Assembly: GCA_029250885.1 (NCBI GenBank)
Contig: JAQXEK010000011.1
Location: 1-53,031, forward strand
Direction: 5' to 3'
Origin: Planctomycetota bacterium
GTDB lineage: Bacteria > Planctomycetota > UBA1135 > GCA-002686595
DNA: 53,031 nucleotides
Shown here: positions 18,949 to 27,879 of the stretch, one piece after another
Position numbering within the stretch: the first letter of the stretch is position 1
Layout of the letters: every line of letters begins with the position of its first letter
Made by a program: the position numbers and the translations under genes
Notes under the pieces: model-generated
What the model was told of the DNA's origin: nothing
Databases searched by the model: none
What the model saw: the letters and a program-made list of their open reading frames with translations, nothing else

Positions 18949-20304
18949 ATGGGTATTTTTAAGGCATACGACATCCGCGGTCTCTATCCGTCGCAAATTG
19001 ACGAGGATACTTGCTACCGCGTCGGCTACCACCTCGCTCAGCTGCTCGAGGCTAAGCGCCTTGTGGTTGGACAGGACATGCGGGTTCACTCCCCGGGCCT
19101 GGCAGACGCAGTAAGCCGCGGCATGCGAGACGCCGGCTGCGATGTGATTCGCTTGGGCCTTGCCTCGACGCCGATGGCCTACCACGCCATTGCGACCCTA
19201 GAGTGCGACGGTGGCCTCTGTGTCACTGCTAGCCATAACCCTGGCGAGTACAACGGCATGAAGCTCTGCAGGGCCGGCGCCAAGCCGATCTCGGCTGCCA
19301 ACGGTATCCTGGACCTCGAACGCCTCTGCGCTGGCGACGCTCCGATCCCAGTGGGCAAGCTCGGGGTCGAGGACCAAGTCGACCTCTTGGAGAACTATTC
19401 GGACCACGTGGCTAGCTTCTCTAGGATCGACAAGCCAGTCAAGGTCGCGATTGATGTGGCCAATGGCATGGCGGGCAACGCCCTCGGCCGCGTCCTGTCC
19501 CGCATCCCTAATATCGAAGCCTCGATCATGCTCGAGGACATGGATGGCAACTTTCCAGTGCACGAAGCCAACCCGCTGATTGAAGAGAACCTCGATGGGC
19601 TACGCGAACTGGTCAAGAGAACGGGGTCTCGCATCGGCATTGCCTTTGACGGCGACGCCGATCGTTGTTGCTTCGTCGACGAGACTGGCGCGACGATTAG
19701 CGCAGACCTGATGACGGGTCTGTTGGCCCCCGGGTTCGTGACTACCCCCGACACGCCGATCGTCTACGACCTGCGCTCGAGCTGGGCGGTCAAGGAGGAG
19801 ATCACCAAGGCCGGCGGCCGCCCGATTAGGGACCGCGTGGGGCACTCATTTATCAAGGCGACTATGCGCGACAATGGCGCGGTCTTCGGAGGAGAGCTCT
19901 CGGGTCACTTCTACTTTCAGGCCAACCACACCTGCGACTCGGGCATGATCGCCATGGTGACCGTGCTCAACTTCTTGAGCCTGGCCGAGAATAGCGACAA
20001 GCCCGTAAGTGCCCTGCTTGCGGACCTGCGTCGCTACCACTCGACCGGGGAGATTAACTTCCGAGTCGAGGACAAGGACGCTGCGATTGCCTCCCTGAAG
20101 GAAAAGTACGCCGACGGCAAGCAGGATGAGCTCGACGGAATCACGGTTGAGTTTGGCGATCTTTCGGACCCGGATTGGTGGTGGTTTAACGTGCGTTGCT
20201 CTAACACCGAGCCTCTCTTGCGCCTCAACCTCGAGGCTTCTACTGCAGCCGAGCGCGACAGTCGTCGCGACGAGCTTGTGGCCCTACTTGGTACTCCGGA
20301 GTAA
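18949..20304 (+). CDS. manB: Phosphomannomutase/phosphoglucomutase
   Basis: This alpha-D-phosphohexomutase interconverts hexose 6- and 1-phosphates, supplying GDP-mannose or UDP-glucose for surface sugars. The 451-residue product shows the four active-site parts: phosphoserine S95 in TASHNPGEYNGMK, the Mg-binding loop DGDADR near residues 234-239, the sugar-binding GGELSGH, and the phosphate-binding RCSNTEPLLRLN. The length matches the AlgC/ManB group. The ATG follows a pyrimidine-rich stretch without a Shine-Dalgarno sequence. An exported HEAT-repeat gene starts 3 nt after the stop and is probably cotranslated. Which hexose is preferred cannot be read from sequence. Confidence 0.93.
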   Translation: MGIFKAYDIRGLYPSQIDEDTCYRVGYHLAQLLEAKRLVVGQDMRVHSPGLADAVSRGMRDAGCDVIRLGLASTPMAYHAIATLECDGGLCVTASHNPGEYNGMKLCRAGAKPISAANGILDLERLCAGDAPIPVGKLGVEDQVDLLENYSDHVASFSRIDKPVKVAIDVANGMAGNALGRVLSRIPNIEASIMLEDMDGNFPVHEANPLIEENLDGLRELVKRTGSRIGIAFDGDADRCCFVDETGATISADLMTGLLAPGFVTTPDTPIVYDLRSSWAVKEEITKAGGRPIRDRVGHSFIKATMRDNGAVFGGELSGHFYFQANHTCDSGMIAMVTVLNFLSLAENSDKPVSALLADLRRYHSTGEINFRVEDKDAAIASLKEKYADGKQDELDGITVEFGDLSDPDWWWFNVRCSNTEPLLRLNLEASTAAERDSRRDELVALLGTPE

Positions 20305-20307
20305 CCC

Positions 20308-22179
20308 TTGAACTTCCCGCGCGCCATCGGAGTCTGCCTCGTTAGCCTCAGCTTTAGCCTTGTGCTGGGTGCAGGATCCGTTCGTGCACAAGATGCAGAC
20401 GATTTCAGTGGGGTCATCTCCCAGGCAACTGTCGACGTACTCGCGAAGTATCTAGTCGTTTCGGATGATGAGGCTTTGATCGCCCGGGACTACAGCTTGA
20501 CCTTTACGCCGCGCTTTGGCGAAGAGGCGGTTCTCTTCCTTCAGCGTCCCGATGCCACAGACGAAGAGCGGGCCGCCGCCATCGTGGCCATTGGTGCCGG
20601 GGGGATCATGGGTGAGCAGAGCACTCTCGAGGGCTTTGCGACCACAGGCTCGCCTATCATTCGCCAGGCGGCCGTAATCGCCTTGGGCGAGCTCGGCGGG
20701 GAGAAGTCCTCGTTCTTGATTGGTCTGCTGGACGATCCGAAGATGCGCAAGGTCGCCATGGTTGCCCTCTTGCGCGGCGGCTCTGCCAAGGGTCGCGAGG
20801 TTGTAATCGAGGCCTTTCGGGACGGAGGCGCAGACCCCGATTTACTCGGTCTGGTCAAGTTTATGGATGAGCCGCGGGACTACGTCAAGGTGCCCGCCGG
20901 CGCGCGCTTGATGTTTCAGCTGCGGTTCGAGGCCGCGCGTAGTTTCGGGCTAGTCGACGGCCAGCGTTGGGGTGTTCACGTGCAGCAGGCATTGATGGCG
21001 AACCCGAATTTCTTGGACTACGTCGTCTTCATGGCTGCTGCGGATAATGGCTCCATTCCCGTGCGCGATACGATCCTTGAGCGCCTAACCAGCCAAGGCG
21101 GCCTGCCAGCTGTGCATGCGGCCGCACGTTGCATGCCTGCAGAACTGCGCAGCTTGATTCTGTCCAAACTCTGGGCTCCCAAGACACCAAGTGAATGGTC
21201 AGTCGTTTTGAAGGAGATAGAGCGCCGCGGCGAAGAGCTGGCGGACCTGCCGCTCTTGGCGCTGGTGGCGGAGCAACCCCACTTGACCCTCTCAGCTCAG
21301 CGCGTCCAGGCGAGCCTGGGCGATGTGCTTGCCCAGGAAGCCCTGCGCGACGCCCTGGCTGACCCCGCGCCCAGTGCTCGTGCGGAGGCTGCCCGCGGAC
21401 TCGGTGGTAGCGCCAACACTCTCTGGATCGAGGACCTGCGCCGTATGGCCGATGACCCCGCTCCAGCCGTTGTCGCTGCATCCCTGGTGGGCCTGGTCCG
21501 CTTAGGTTCGGGCGATGCGGTCTTGGAGCTCAAGGAGCTACTGGCCAATCCAGAGCAGACGGCTGAGCGCACGCTAACAACCACCGAATTGTGCATCGTG
21601 TCTAAGGACCGCAACGTGACGCCTTTCCTGCAGACGGCCATGGCGAACTCGATCGGGACCGAGAAGCTGCTCGTGGAGGTCACCCTCCGCATGGGGGGCG
21701 ATTACTCCATTGGCCAAGGCCTGCGTGAGGTGCTCAGTGACGAGCTCGGCCTGGGCGGTCGGACCTTCTTAGTGCGTGCCCTTGCGGAGAATTCCGCACC
21801 GGAGGACCTAGCCCTCTTCGAGGACCTGTTCCCTTCCGAATACTTCCCTGAGGTCAACCTCCAGATGGCCGTGGCCCTCGCCCGTGGCGGAGCGCCAGAG
21901 GGGGTTGCGATCCTACAAAAAGCACTCTGGCTTGGGCCGGCTGATCGCTCTCTCCTTGCTGCGGCAGCCCTGATCAATCGCGGCGGCATCAAGGCCCTCA
22001 CAGCGGAACTCGAATCCATGCCACTCGGTGCGAGCGGAGACGCCCTACGCCGGGTTGGCTATGCCATAGGCATCTTTGGTGGTCTTGACGAGCTGGCACG
22101 CCTGCGACGCCGCCGCAGTACCGCGGACCCGGCGCTTCAAGGGGCGTACCTCGGCGCCCTAGCCTCCCGTACGATGTAA
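20308..22179 (+). CDS. Exported HEAT-repeat protein
   Basis: The 623-residue product starts at a TTG 3 nt after manB. It has a cleavable signal peptide (LVSLSFSLVLGAGSVRA, then QD). The rest is a long alpha-helical solenoid of HEAT/PBS-type repeats, for example IIRQAAVIALGELGGEKSSF, PSARAEAARGLGGSANTLW and PAVVAASLVGLVRLGSGDAV. No catalytic motif is visible. It is probably a periplasmic scaffold. The coupling to a phosphomannomutase gives no clear functional hint. It is one of three exported HEAT-type proteins in the window. Confidence 0.8.
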   Translation: MNFPRAIGVCLVSLSFSLVLGAGSVRAQDADDFSGVISQATVDVLAKYLVVSDDEALIARDYSLTFTPRFGEEAVLFLQRPDATDEERAAAIVAIGAGGIMGEQSTLEGFATTGSPIIRQAAVIALGELGGEKSSFLIGLLDDPKMRKVAMVALLRGGSAKGREVVIEAFRDGGADPDLLGLVKFMDEPRDYVKVPAGARLMFQLRFEAARSFGLVDGQRWGVHVQQALMANPNFLDYVVFMAAADNGSIPVRDTILERLTSQGGLPAVHAAARCMPAELRSLILSKLWAPKTPSEWSVVLKEIERRGEELADLPLLALVAEQPHLTLSAQRVQASLGDVLAQEALRDALADPAPSARAEAARGLGGSANTLWIEDLRRMADDPAPAVVAASLVGLVRLGSGDAVLELKELLANPEQTAERTLTTTELCIVSKDRNVTPFLQTAMANSIGTEKLLVEVTLRMGGDYSIGQGLREVLSDELGLGGRTFLVRALAENSAPEDLALFEDLFPSEYFPEVNLQMAVALARGGAPEGVAILQKALWLGPADRSLLAAAALINRGGIKALTAELESMPLGASGDALRRVGYAIGIFGGLDELARLRRRRSTADPALQGAYLGALASRTM

Positions 22180-22252
22180 CCCAAAGGGGCTCGTACAGGG
22201 AACACATTTACCATCCATCAGGCGGCACACGGTCGCCTTTGAGAAAACAGAT

Positions 22253-23164
22253 ATGACGAAGAAGAAAGTTTGCATGCATGGCGTTCCCATGGACCTTGGC
22301 CGCGGGCACCGCGGTGTGGACATGGGCCCGAGCGCGGTCCGAATCACGAATTTGGGAAGGGCCATCGAGCGCCTGGGGTATCCCTTCGAGGACCTGGGCA
22401 ATGTCCCAGTGGAGATCCCTGAGCGGCTGGAACCGGTCAACGAATCCGCGCGCTATTTGGGCCCAATCGCAGACTGCTGTGCATTGCTACGCGATGCGGT
22501 GAAGGCCGACCTAGATGCAGGGGACTTCCCCTTGGTGATCGGTGGCGACCACTCGATTGCGGTCGGTACGATCGCCGGCGTTGTCCAGCACCTGCGTCCA
22601 AAGGGTGAGGAGCTTGGTGTGATCTGGTTTGATGCCCATGGCGACTTCAATACTCCAGAGACAAGCCGCTCGGGCAATGTACACGGCATGCCCCTCGCAT
22701 CCTGCTTGGGCTATGGCGCGAAGGAGCTGACGGATCTGGCTGGCTTTACGATGCTGAAGCCCGAGAACGTCGCCCTTATCGGAATCCGCGAGCTCGACAA
22801 GGAGGAGCGCGAGCTCATCAAGAAGAGCGGCGTGAAGGTCTTCACAATGCATGACATCGACCGGGATGGCATGGCTGCCGTGGTGGCTGAGGCCCTAGAG
22901 ATCGTGACCACGGGCACGGCGGGATTTCACATGTCCTTCGACCTCGACGGCTGTGACCCCGAGGTTGCACCCGGCGTCGGCACGCCTGTACCCGGCGGCG
23001 TAGACTACCGCGAGTCGCACTACCTTATGGAGGCTGCGGCGAAATCTGGGAAGATGGTCTCTTTGGAGATGACCGAGGTCGACCCCGTGATTGACACCGG
23101 AAACAAGACTGCCAAGCTCACCAAGCAACTCGTACTCTCGGCCCTAGGCAAGCGCATTCTCTAG
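22253..23164 (+). CDS. rocF: Arginase
   Basis: Arginase hydrolyses arginine to ornithine and urea with a binuclear manganese centre. The 303-residue product has the ureohydrolase metal motifs GGDHS (97-101), DAHGD (127-131) and DLDGCDP (from residue 230). SGNVHGMPLA, APGVGTPVPGG and the C-terminal EMTEVDPVIDTGNKTA favour arginase over agmatinase or formimidoylglutamase. The ATG follows an AT-richer stretch without a Shine-Dalgarno sequence. No ornithine aminotransferase or urease gene is adjacent. Confidence 0.92.
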   Translation: MTKKKVCMHGVPMDLGRGHRGVDMGPSAVRITNLGRAIERLGYPFEDLGNVPVEIPERLEPVNESARYLGPIADCCALLRDAVKADLDAGDFPLVIGGDHSIAVGTIAGVVQHLRPKGEELGVIWFDAHGDFNTPETSRSGNVHGMPLASCLGYGAKELTDLAGFTMLKPENVALIGIRELDKEERELIKKSGVKVFTMHDIDRDGMAAVVAEALEIVTTGTAGFHMSFDLDGCDPEVAPGVGTPVPGGVDYRESHYLMEAAAKSGKMVSLEMTEVDPVIDTGNKTAKLTKQLVLSALGKRIL

Positions 23165-23197
23165 GCTCTTATCGTGTTCTCGGTCCTCACATCTCTA

Positions 23198-23222
23198 AAG
23201 CAGAATCGCTAACTGCTCTTTG
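23198..23222 (+). terminator. Weak terminator-like hairpin after rocF
   Basis: AAGCAG and CTGCT can pair around a 9-nt loop, and CTTTG follows. The stem is short. It lies between the convergent rocF and SLC13 genes. Confidence 0.25.
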
Positions 23223-23265
23223 ATTTCGTCGGACTTGACCAGAGCTGCGTTCAGCCGCCGGATGC

Positions 23266-25068
23266 TTAAAAGAAACGGGGCAGCAGCAGGACGGACAGGA
23301 TAGTCAGGAAGATCGTCAGGGGCGCGCCGACTCGCATGAAGTCCCTGTACTTGTAGCCGCCAGGTCCCATAACCATCGCGTTGCACTGATGAGCGACCGG
23401 GGTCATAAACGCAAGGCTCGCACCCGTGACGACGGCCATTAGCAGGACCTTCTCATTGTTACCGGGAATTTGTGCGGCCATGTCGATCGCAACCGGCGTC
23501 ATGATCAGCGCGGCGGCGACGTAGTTCATCACCTGGGTAAGCGCCATGGTCGCTAAGAGAAGTGCGACGATCAGGGCCGTAGGGCCGTAGTCGGCCGCAG
23601 CAATACTGTGAGCGATCTCGCCTGCAAGCCCCGAGGTCTGGAAGGCCTTACCAAGGGCCATCATGCCACCAATCAAGATCAAGACGGTCCAGTCCACCGC
23701 TCCTCGCACCTCGGTGGGGGAGACCACCCGTGAAGCGAGCAGGGCAACGACACCCAGCAGACCCGCTAGGGAGATGTGGATGCTGGTGAGGGCGGCAAGG
23801 GTCACGACAGCGAGCAAAAGGCCCAAGGTGATGCCCGCGCCTCTGCCTACTAGAGGCGTGCGCACCTCGTCCAAGATGAGCAGGGAGCGCGTCTTGCGCA
23901 GGCGCTCGATGTCGGGACGGTGACCTTGAACGAGGAGCGAGTCGCCAACCTCAAGGGGGACACGGCCGATCTTTGTGTGGTGCATGCCGCCCGCACTGCT
24001 GAGGCCGAGAACGTTAAGTCCCGTGCTGGCCGCGAAGTCCGCTTGCCCTAGGGTTGATCCCGCAAGTTCGGATCCCGCAGGAACCACGGCCTCCACAAGA
24101 GAGACGTCCTTGCCCGCAAGGATCGATGCCGTAACGTGGGCGGCCGTCAGACCAAACTCCTTCCGCACCTCAAGAATGGCTGCCGAGTCGCCCTGGAGGA
24201 GTAGCGAATCGCCGCGGGTCAAGCGATTGTAGCGCCCGGGTGCTAGCAGGCTCTCCGCGTTGGGCCGGATGATGCCAAGAACCCGCACCCCTTCGTGGTC
24301 GTTAAGGTGCGTGTCGACGATCGTCTGACCGATCAAGGTGGAGTCGCCGGGGATGTCCAACTCCGAAGTGTAGCTCGTTGTCTCGAAGCGGTCAGTCAGC
24401 TCCTCTTCCGCTTCCGCGGATGGAAGCAGGGCGCGACCGGGTCCAAGGAAATAGACTGCGATACCAAGCAGGAGGCAGAAGCCAAAGGCGCTGAACTCGA
24501 ACAGGCCGAAGGAGCGACCAACCCCATCCGGGTCGAGCTCCTGGGTCATGGTGCGGTATAGGTCGTTGACCGCGATGTTCTTGGAAGTGCCGATCAGGGT
24601 CATCATGCCGCCGATCAAGCTCGCGTAGGAGAGCGGGATCAGAAGCCGCGAGACAGCGATTTTCGTGCGCTTCGCCACCGTGCTGATCACAGGGATTAGC
24701 GCAGCAACTACGCCCGCATTCGAGAGCAATGCGGACAGCAGACCGGCGACCATCGTGATGCGGAGGATGAGCCGGGTCTCGCTGATGTTCTCCGAGTCCC
24801 CGCGCAGAAGCAGCCGCTGGCCAAGCTGCTCAGCTAGTCCCCACTTAGCCACCGAGTATCCAAAGACGTACATGCACGCCACCAGGATTACGGCCGGGGA
24901 CGCTAGCCCAGCATAGGCCTCCTCGGGACTCAAGACGCCCGTCGTCGCGAGGCTGATCACAACCAGAATCGCGACGACGTCATAGCGCAGTTTGTCCGTG
25001 ATGAATAGACCAAGGCTGACACCGAGGACGGCTAGAACAATTAGCTGGTCAAAAGTAAGGTCGGGCAC
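23266..25068 (-). CDS. SLC13-family (DASS) permease with two RCK_C domains
   Basis: The 600-residue protein is an anion-type transporter with two membrane halves flanking a cytoplasmic region. Transport hairpin motifs are visible as LLSNAGVVAALIPV in the first half and MNYVAAALIMTPVA in the second. The middle (about residues 215-395) contains two TrkA-C (RCK_C) regulatory domains, for example LIGQTIVDTHLNDHEGVRVL and ELAGSTLGQADFAASTGLNV, each ending in a GDSLLxQG segment. Such proteins are often annotated as sulfate or dicarboxylate permeases; the substrate is not determinable here. It is divergent from mcsB and has its own candidate promoter. Confidence 0.88.
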   Translation of the reverse strand: MPDLTFDQLIVLAVLGVSLGLFITDKLRYDVVAILVVISLATTGVLSPEEAYAGLASPAVILVACMYVFGYSVAKWGLAEQLGQRLLLRGDSENISETRLILRITMVAGLLSALLSNAGVVAALIPVISTVAKRTKIAVSRLLIPLSYASLIGGMMTLIGTSKNIAVNDLYRTMTQELDPDGVGRSFGLFEFSAFGFCLLLGIAVYFLGPGRALLPSAEAEEELTDRFETTSYTSELDIPGDSTLIGQTIVDTHLNDHEGVRVLGIIRPNAESLLAPGRYNRLTRGDSLLLQGDSAAILEVRKEFGLTAAHVTASILAGKDVSLVEAVVPAGSELAGSTLGQADFAASTGLNVLGLSSAGGMHHTKIGRVPLEVGDSLLVQGHRPDIERLRKTRSLLILDEVRTPLVGRGAGITLGLLLAVVTLAALTSIHISLAGLLGVVALLASRVVSPTEVRGAVDWTVLILIGGMMALGKAFQTSGLAGEIAHSIAAADYGPTALIVALLLATMALTQVMNYVAAALIMTPVAIDMAAQIPGNNEKVLLMAVVTGASLAFMTPVAHQCNAMVMGPGGYKYRDFMRVGAPLTIFLTILSVLLLPRFF

Positions 25069-25130
25069 GGGGGAGGTTGAAAGGCGCTGGGGCAGAGTCC
25101 GAGTGATTTGGCCTAAGGGCCGCTGGTATC

Positions 25131-25169
25131 TTGGAAGACGAGGCTAGTATGCTATCGACAGGACGGCAA
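25131..25169. promoter_or_regulatory. Overlapping divergent candidate promoters for the SLC13 gene and mcsB
   Basis: Minus strand: TTGCCG (25169-25164) and TAGCCT (25146-25141) are 17 nt apart and point toward the SLC13 gene. Plus strand: TTGGAA (25131-25136) and TATCGA (25153-25158) are 16 nt apart and point toward mcsB. The two overlap, so they may compete or share a regulator. Confidence 0.35.
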
Positions 25170-25171
25170 GA

Positions 25172-26311
25172 ATGGGCACGTCTCGAAACCTAAGAATCAT
25201 GTCGAATCTCAATCCTTTTCAGTCCGAAGATACCCGTTCGTTCGCTCGTCGCCTTGGGCCATGGACGCAGAGGTCCGGTCCGGACTCGGATGTCGCTTTG
25301 ACTTCGCGGATCCGCCTAGCCCGAAACCTTGATGGAATCCGCTTCCGGACGAAGATCGAGCATGCCGAGGCCGAAGCGGTCCATGGCCAAGTCTACGCTG
25401 CCCTTGAATCCGCATCAATGGACGGGGGCGCCACGTGGGTCTCGATCGACACCGCGCCTCCGGTTCTGAGGCTGCTGCTTCGAGAGCGCTATCTGTGCAG
25501 CCGCGAGCTTGCGCCAGCAGGCGAGCGGGACGACAAGCTGCCGGGTCGCGCCGTGGCCTTCGCGATCGACGAGGACCTCTCGATCATGATTAACGAAGAG
25601 GATCACATTCGGCTGAGCGCCGTGTCCTCTGGCTTTGACTTGGATGGACCCCACAATCGGGTCTGCGCTTTGGACCGCAGTCTTGAGCAGCAGCTCAGCT
25701 ACGCCTATCGCTCGGACCTAGGTTATTTGACCGGCTGCCCGACGAATGTCGGCACGGGCATGCGCGCCTCGGTCATGCTGCACTTGCCAGCCCTTGGGCT
25801 TGTGCCGTCGGAGCTGGAAAAGGTGATTCGAGCCTCCCAGCGGACCGGATTGGCGGTTCGAGGGATCTATGGTGAGGGCAGCCGCGCCGTGGGTGACTTT
25901 TACCAGATCAGCAATCAGGTCACCCTGGGGCGTACAGAAGAGCAGCTACTTGGCGACCTAGGGAATCTGGTTCCCAGCGTGATTGCCTTCGAGCGCCGGG
26001 TCCGCGAGGAGCTGGCAACATCGCGTCCCGACGAGTTGAAGGAGAAGCTAGGCGAGGCCCGGGACAAGGTCTCAAGCGTTCGCTCTATTGCTACCGACGA
26101 GGCCCTGCAAGCCCTGTCGATAATGCGCCTCGCCGACCTTATCGATCTAGAGGGAGCCACGGAGATGAGAGATTTTGCGGCACTTGTGATCCAACTGCAG
26201 AAGGGGCATGTTCAGGTGCTCGGTGGTGATGACGAGCTCGGCGAAGTCGTCGGCGCATCCGTTCGCGACGAGCTGCGCGCTGGCATCCTACGACGCCGCT
26301 TCGACGCTTGA
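25172..26311 (+). CDS. mcsB: Protein-arginine kinase McsB
   Basis: McsB phosphorylates arginines on proteins and, in Bacillus, marks them for ClpCP degradation. The 379-residue product is related to phosphagen kinases. Visible motifs are LTSRIRLARNL, SIMINEEDHIRLSAV, YLTGCPTNVGTGMRASVMLH, and the nucleotide-binding end GEGSRAVGDFYQISNQVTLG. The C-terminal region has RDELRA, an exact match to the RDXXRA motif that binds phosphoarginine allosterically in Gram-positive McsB. An ATG at 25199 (MSNLNPFQ) is a plausible alternative start and gives a length nearer to that of Bacillus McsB. The usual partner genes mcsA, ctsR and clpC are not adjacent. Confidence 0.9.
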   Translation: MGTSRNLRIMSNLNPFQSEDTRSFARRLGPWTQRSGPDSDVALTSRIRLARNLDGIRFRTKIEHAEAEAVHGQVYAALESASMDGGATWVSIDTAPPVLRLLLRERYLCSRELAPAGERDDKLPGRAVAFAIDEDLSIMINEEDHIRLSAVSSGFDLDGPHNRVCALDRSLEQQLSYAYRSDLGYLTGCPTNVGTGMRASVMLHLPALGLVPSELEKVIRASQRTGLAVRGIYGEGSRAVGDFYQISNQVTLGRTEEQLLGDLGNLVPSVIAFERRVREELATSRPDELKEKLGEARDKVSSVRSIATDEALQALSIMRLADLIDLEGATEMRDFAALVIQLQKGHVQVLGGDDELGEVVGASVRDELRAGILRRRFDA

Positions 26312-26413
26312 ACCCGGATCTAGGGGCAGCCAGCGCACTGCATTTTCGCTCCTGATCTTCGTAGAGGGGTGTTCATGGGCCCCAACAGCGGCTGGAAAGT
26401 CAAAATAGGGTTG

Positions 26414-26442
26414 TTTGGGCCACAAGCTGGGGTCGATAGGTA
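26414..26442 (+). promoter_or_regulatory. Candidate promoter of the FecR-like gene
   Basis: TTTGGG (26414-26419) and TAGGTA (26437-26442) are 17 nt apart, and the start codon is 26 nt downstream. Confidence 0.25.
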
Positions 26443-26468
26443 GCAAGTAGCCACTTGCCCAGAACCAC

Positions 26469-27641
26469 ATGCTGACCTCTCTTTTCTTAGTAACCACCAT
26501 TTTGAGCTCCTCAGGGGGTGTTGCGGACTCTGGACCCGTTCCGGAGAGGGTATTTAGGGGCCAAGCACCCCTGGTAAGCCTGTCCAGCGGGCGTGGGACC
26601 CTGGTCTCAGCGGATGGTGTCATTCAGATGAAGGAGGCCGACTCCCTAAAGGAGCTGCCTCCCCATGGGCACATGGAGGTAGCCGCGGCTTCGGAGATGG
26701 AGCTGCGCTGGATAGGGCGCGGCAGTATCGAGCTGATCGGAGCCTCGGCCTTTGAGTGGAGCGGCAGCGCATTTGGCCAGGACGAGAACGATCTACTTCG
26801 GATCATCCAAGTCTCAAGTGCCGACATCGAAGTTCGTCGCGGGCCCCTTCGACTCGGCTTGCCGGGTCAGGTCGTCCTGACTGTCGAGCGTGGAGCTTTG
26901 GAGATCGAAGCCAACCCCTCAGGCAAGTACTCGATTCGCCTGTTCGGCGGTGAGAACCTGCGCCTGACCTTCCCAACGACAGCTGGGGAGGGCCATATGG
27001 AGATTGCGCCAGGTAAGAGCATGTGGGTCGATCCAGCCGTCTTGATCGACATCGCGGAGGTCCGCGACTTGGCCGCGCGCAAAAAGGCGGCGGGTGTCGC
27101 CAAGGAGCGCAAGCTCGAGCAGACCCCGCAAGTTGCGCAGACCACGCAAGTTGCGCAGTCCACGCTAGTCGAGCCCCAGCAGGCACCTGCCCCAACGCTT
27201 GCCGGGCAAGCCGAGCCAGCGCCAAAAGTAAACCAGTTAGCTCATCAAGCTCAGCCTAATGAGCCCGCTCCAAGAGAGCCGGTTTCAGGCGACCTGCCTG
27301 TGACACCAAGTCCATGGGCTCCCCAGGCTAGCTTGGCAACCTCGGATCTAAAGATTGCCGTACCGAATCAAGGGCCTTTGCACTCCTCGCCCCTTACCGG
27401 GGCTCCCCTTGAGCCGCTGGCCGTCGAGCCCCGGTCCTACACCAAGCCCATGGTCGTCTTCCTGCCGGCCGGCTCGGCCCAGCGGGCAGCACGCTCCTTC
27501 CGCGCACCGATTCCAACACCCTGGAGCCCCGTTCCCATAGCAGCTGCACCAGAGCCCCAGGCGGTAAAGCGCCAAGGGGTTGATCTGGGGCTGAGCGAAC
27601 TGATCAACGGGTTCGTCGAGTACGAAGATATCGACTGGTAG
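26469..27641 (+). CDS. Exported FecR-like protein with proline-rich tail
   Basis: The 390-residue protein begins with a signal peptide (MLTSLFLVTTILSSSGGVADSG). The first half is beta-rich and resembles FecR-type domains, with phrases such as ELRWIGRGSIELIGASAFEW, ADIEVRRGPLRLGLPG and EIAPGKSMWVDPA. The second half (from about residue 210) is low-complexity, rich in Pro, Ala and Gln, and includes three 6-residue repeats. The end, DLGLSELINGFVEYEDIDW, is acidic and aromatic. No sigma factor or TonB receptor gene is nearby, so a FecR signalling role is not supported by context. Function unknown. Confidence 0.6.
   Translation: MLTSLFLVTTILSSSGGVADSGPVPERVFRGQAPLVSLSSGRGTLVSADGVIQMKEADSLKELPPHGHMEVAAASEMELRWIGRGSIELIGASAFEWSGSAFGQDENDLLRIIQVSSADIEVRRGPLRLGLPGQVVLTVERGALEIEANPSGKYSIRLFGGENLRLTFPTTAGEGHMEIAPGKSMWVDPAVLIDIAEVRDLAARKKAAGVAKERKLEQTPQVAQTTQVAQSTLVEPQQAPAPTLAGQAEPAPKVNQLAHQAQPNEPAPREPVSGDLPVTPSPWAPQASLATSDLKIAVPNQGPLHSSPLTGAPLEPLAVEPRSYTKPMVVFLPAGSAQRAARSFRAPIPTPWSPVPIAAAPEPQAVKRQGVDLGLSELINGFVEYEDIDW
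27120..27173 (+). repeat. 18-bp tandem repeat, three copies
   Basis: Units at 27120-27137, 27138-27155 and 27156-27173 encode QTPQVA, QTTQVA and QSTLVE. The first two differ at one base; the third is diverged. They lie in the linker of the FecR-like protein and could change copy number by slippage. Confidence 0.8.
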
Positions 27642-27781
27642 TGCTGGCCCGAGGGGCCAGCGAAGAGCCCGAACCTGGGCATTCGGCTAGGGGGTCATAT
27701 TGCGACCGTGACTCGGCCCCCGTCTGCCCAGATCCCTGCGGCCATAAAGCTTGTGCCCGCCAGGAAATGCCCATCAATGAA

Positions 27782-27815
27782 GAGAGCGCCGCCCATATTA
27801 TTGGGCGACGCTCTC
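27782..27815. terminator. Hairpin between convergent genes
   Basis: GAGAGCG (27782-27788) pairs with CGCTCTC (27809-27815) and CGCCCA (27790-27795) with TGGGCG (27802-27807), with one mismatch between them. A smaller hairpin GCTGGCC/GGCCAGC lies just after the FecR-like gene at about 27643-27661. Neither has a strong T-run. The rest of 27642-27879 is empty. Confidence 0.45.
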
Positions 27816-27879
27816 GCTGGTTTCGCAAGCGAAGCCGACATGACATCCGGCTCCGGTTACAAAGAGTTCAGGCTCTCCG

